Source: G965240365 sp965240365 (GTDB lineage Bacteria; Pseudomonadota; Gammaproteobacteria; Eutrophobiales; Eutrophobiaceae). From it: a stretch of DNA of 64,000 nucleotides. Below the pieces are notes generated by a model. It saw nothing but the letters and a program-made list of their open reading frames with translations. It made no database searches and had not been told where the DNA came from. The first letter of the stretch is position 1; each line of letters starts with the position of its first letter. Positions 62,092 to 64,000 of this stretch are shown here, piece by piece. The stretch covers positions 124,001-188,000 of the forward strand of contig OZ251218.1 in the NCBI GenBank assembly GCA_965240365.1, given 5' to 3'. The translations under genes and the position numbers were made by a program.

Positions 62092-63759
62092 TCAGCCGGC
62101 GCCAAGCCGCTTGTACTTCATGCGTCCGGCCTGGGCGTCATTCCCCCTGCGGCTTAAAAAGTCCTGGTGATATTCACTAAAACCGGCCTCCATGAAGACC
62201 GTTTCGCCGTCGTCTTCAAAGGCCAGGATATGCGTGGCGATCCGATCCAGAAACCAGCGGTCGTGCGAGATTACCATGACACAGCCGGGGAAGGCGAGCA
62301 ACGCTTCTTCCAGCGCGCGCAGGGTTTCCACATCAAGATCATTGGACGGCTCATCCAGCAACAGCACATTCGCGCCCTGCTTTAAGGTATTGGCCAGGTG
62401 CAGCCGGCCGCGTTCTCCGCCGGACAACTCGCCGACCCGTTTTTGCTGATCGGCGCCCTTGAAGTTAAAGCGGCCGAGATAGGCCCGCGCGTTGATTTCA
62501 TAATGACCGACAATGATGTTGTCAAGCCCGTTTGAGACGGCCTCCCAGACGGTTTTTTGATCATCCAGGGTGGCGCGGCTCTGTTCAACATAGGCGGTTT
62601 TTACGGTTTCGCCGATGTGGATGGCGCCGCTGTCCGGCCTGACACGGCCGCTTATCAGGCGAAACAGGGTGGATTTACCCGCGCCATTGGCGCCGATAAT
62701 GCCAATGATAGCGCCTTTGGGGATATTAAAGCTGAGACTTTGGTAGAGGACGCGCTCGCCAAGCTGTTTGCTGACCGCATTAAACTCAAGCACGCGCTCC
62801 CCCAGCCGCGGCCCGGGCGGGATATAGATTTCATTGGTCTCACCGCGTCTTTGAAATTCCCGCGAGTGCATTTCCTCAAAGCGGGCGAGGCGCGCCTTGT
62901 TTTTGGCATGGCGGCCGCGGGGCGCGGTCTTGACCCATGCCAGTTCCTGCTTGATCGCCTTTTGCCGGGCGGTTTCGGCCCGCTCCTCCTGTTTTAGCCG
63001 GGCCGCCTTGTTTGCCAGCCATTGTGAATAATTGCCCTCAAACGGGATGCCCTCGCCCCGGTCCAGCTCCAGGATCCAGCCGGCCACGTTATCAAGGAAA
63101 TAGCGGTCGTGGGTGACGGCCACGACCGTCCCCTTAAAATCCGCCAGGAAGCGCTCCAACCAATACACCGATTCAGCGTCGAGATGGTTGGTCGGCTCGT
63201 CCAGTAACAGCATATCGGGCCGTGACAATAAAAGGCGGCACAGCGCCACGCGGCGTTTTTCACCACCCGAGAGGGTCGCCACGGCGCTTTGCCAGGACGG
63301 CAGGCGCAATGCCCCGGCCGCGCGTTCCAGCGTATGCTCAAGGTTTTCCGCGTCCCAGGCCCGCACGATGCGCTCCAGTTGTTCCTGTTTTTTCGCCAGC
63401 GCGGCAAAATCGGCCCCCGCTTCGGCATAGGCGGCATAGACCTCGTTTAAGCCGGCCAGCGCGGCGAGCGGCTCGGCCAGGCCCTGCTCCACGTTACCGC
63501 GCACATCTTTGGCCGGATCCAGTTGCGGTTCCTGGGGCAGGTAACCGACCTTGATACCGGGCATAGGGCGGGCTTCGCCGATGATTTCCTTATCAATACC
63601 GGCCATGATCCTTAACAATGTCGATTTGCCGGCGCCGTTCAGGCCCAGCACGCCGATCTTGGCGCCGGGGAAGAAGGACAGGTTAATATCCTTGAGGATG
63701 TGACGTTTGGGCGGGACGATCTTGCCCACGCCATTCATACTGTAAACATATTGGGCCAT
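62092..63759 (-). CDS. ettA: energy-dependent translational throttle protein EttA (ABC-F)
   Basis: 555 residues, typical EttA length. Two ABC domains: Walker A GLNGAGKST and GANGAGKST, signatures LSGGEKRRVALCRLL and LSGGERGRLHLANTL, Walker B LLLDEPTNHLD and the EttA-type LLLDEPSNDLDVET. The inter-domain P-site tRNA-interaction motif lies at about 245-310 (KQELAWVKTAPRGRHAKNKA). It gates entry into elongation according to the ATP/ADP ratio. Isolated transcription unit. Confidence 0.97.
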   Translation of the reverse strand: MAQYVYSMNGVGKIVPPKRHILKDINLSFFPGAKIGVLGLNGAGKSTLLRIMAGIDKEIIGEARPMPGIKVGYLPQEPQLDPAKDVRGNVEQGLAEPLAALAGLNEVYAAYAEAGADFAALAKKQEQLERIVRAWDAENLEHTLERAAGALRLPSWQSAVATLSGGEKRRVALCRLLLSRPDMLLLDEPTNHLDAESVYWLERFLADFKGTVVAVTHDRYFLDNVAGWILELDRGEGIPFEGNYSQWLANKAARLKQEERAETARQKAIKQELAWVKTAPRGRHAKNKARLARFEEMHSREFQRRGETNEIYIPPGPRLGERVLEFNAVSKQLGERVLYQSLSFNIPKGAIIGIIGANGAGKSTLFRLISGRVRPDSGAIHIGETVKTAYVEQSRATLDDQKTVWEAVSNGLDNIIVGHYEINARAYLGRFNFKGADQQKRVGELSGGERGRLHLANTLKQGANVLLLDEPSNDLDVETLRALEEALLAFPGCVMVISHDRWFLDRIATHILAFEDDGETVFMEAGFSEYHQDFLSRRGNDAQAGRMKYKRLGAG

Positions 63760-63878
63760 AGCCGGGATGATTGTCGTGTTGATTCAGTCAAAATGTAAGA
63801 GTGCGGCGCTTGCCGGGCCGCCATTCTAATTGAAAAGCGCCGCATTGGAAGCCTCTGGCCGGGCCGTTGTTCATTTTT

Positions 63879-64000
63879 GGAAACTCTGATTCAATCAGAG
63901 TTTCCTGCGGCACAGGGATGTGCTGCCAAAATCATTGACGCAAGTCATTGATTTTGAAGCCCCGCCTGCTGCAGGCAGGAAGTTGAAAATCGCATTTTCA
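63879..64000. repeat. GGAA-CTCTGA family repeat, copy F4, cut by window edge
   Basis: Inverted relative to F1. It carries one P19-like insert (63961-63979, one mismatch) at the CACCTT/GCTTC site but none at the GGTACG/TCCCTG site, where it reads GGCAGCACATCCCTG. Confidence 0.87.

Overview
The window looks like a chromosomal segment of a GC-rich gammaproteobacterium, with no phage or plasmid backbone. The evidence is gene content and order: lolC-lolD, ubiG-gph, xseB-ispA, sdhCDAB-sdhE-ygfZ with ygfX next door, hslR, an OprI/Lpp-like lipoprotein facing an ErfK/YbiS L,D-transpeptidase, and ettA. Genes are tightly packed, often with 4- to 8-base overlaps. The gaps between operons are filled by an unusually rich set of short dispersed repeats. 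I saw no tRNA, rRNA or CRISPR array.

Layout. 1-8.1 kb: comEC (cut by the left edge), a DUF2062 membrane protein, lolD/lolC, then an operon of a VTT/TVP38 membrane protein, a MerA-like flavoprotein and glutathione reductase. 8.4-13.5 kb: a triple-PAS GGDEF-EAL protein and a secreted Sel1-repeat protein. 14.3-17.5 kb: a fused 3-hydroxyacyl-CoA dehydrogenase/enoyl-CoA hydratase gene split by a 265-bp MITE, and a formaldehyde-activating-enzyme homologue without the family's catalytic His. 17.6-20 kb: a protein with two cyclic-nucleotide domains, a rhodanese domain and a long coiled coil. 20.2-24.1 kb: a small membrane protein, a Kef-type antiporter, xseB and ispA, bracketed by an inverted repeat pair. 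24.5-26.7 kb: a flavin reductase/Nudix-like/GGDEF fusion gene cut cleanly by an IS5-family element. 26.9-36 kb: small envelope and housekeeping genes, a Lpp/L,D-transpeptidase pair and an RND efflux operon. 36-40 kb: MATE, nitroreductase and a second CPA2-type antiporter. 40-44 kb: a PP2C phosphatase fused through a membrane segment to an FGE/SUMF1-like domain, AmpG and a CYTH protein. 44.4-49.8 kb: a complex II island with four biogenesis-related genes. 49.9-52.9 kb: an orphan AbiEi/DUF6088-like regulator, an NDUFAF6-like protein, gph and ubiG. 53-62 kb: a signalling cluster. 62-63.8 kb: ettA.

The strongest candidate for an undescribed system is the signalling set. An operon at 53.3-59.7 kb encodes a class III nucleotide cyclase fused to FHA, a PP2C phosphatase, a 1445-residue membrane Ser/Thr kinase ending in an FGE-like domain, and a small tail-anchored protein. 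A second PP2C lies at 61.2 kb. Elsewhere are a PP2C-TM-FGE protein (40 kb), mirroring the kinase, and a dual cyclic-nucleotide/rhodanese/coiled-coil protein (17.6 kb) that could read the cyclase's product. The parts recall the PpkA/PppA/Fha module of type VI secretion, but no T6SS structural gene is present.

The second theme is repeat biology. Five interleaved families are visible: a TA-flanked MITE; a mosaic of dRS3/NIME-like palindromes; a GGAA-CTCTGA-ended family; an inverted pair at 20.5/24.1 kb; and a 19-bp palindrome (P19, CCTGCCTGCAGCAGGCAGG). Filled and empty sites within other repeats show that P19 was added without target duplication.
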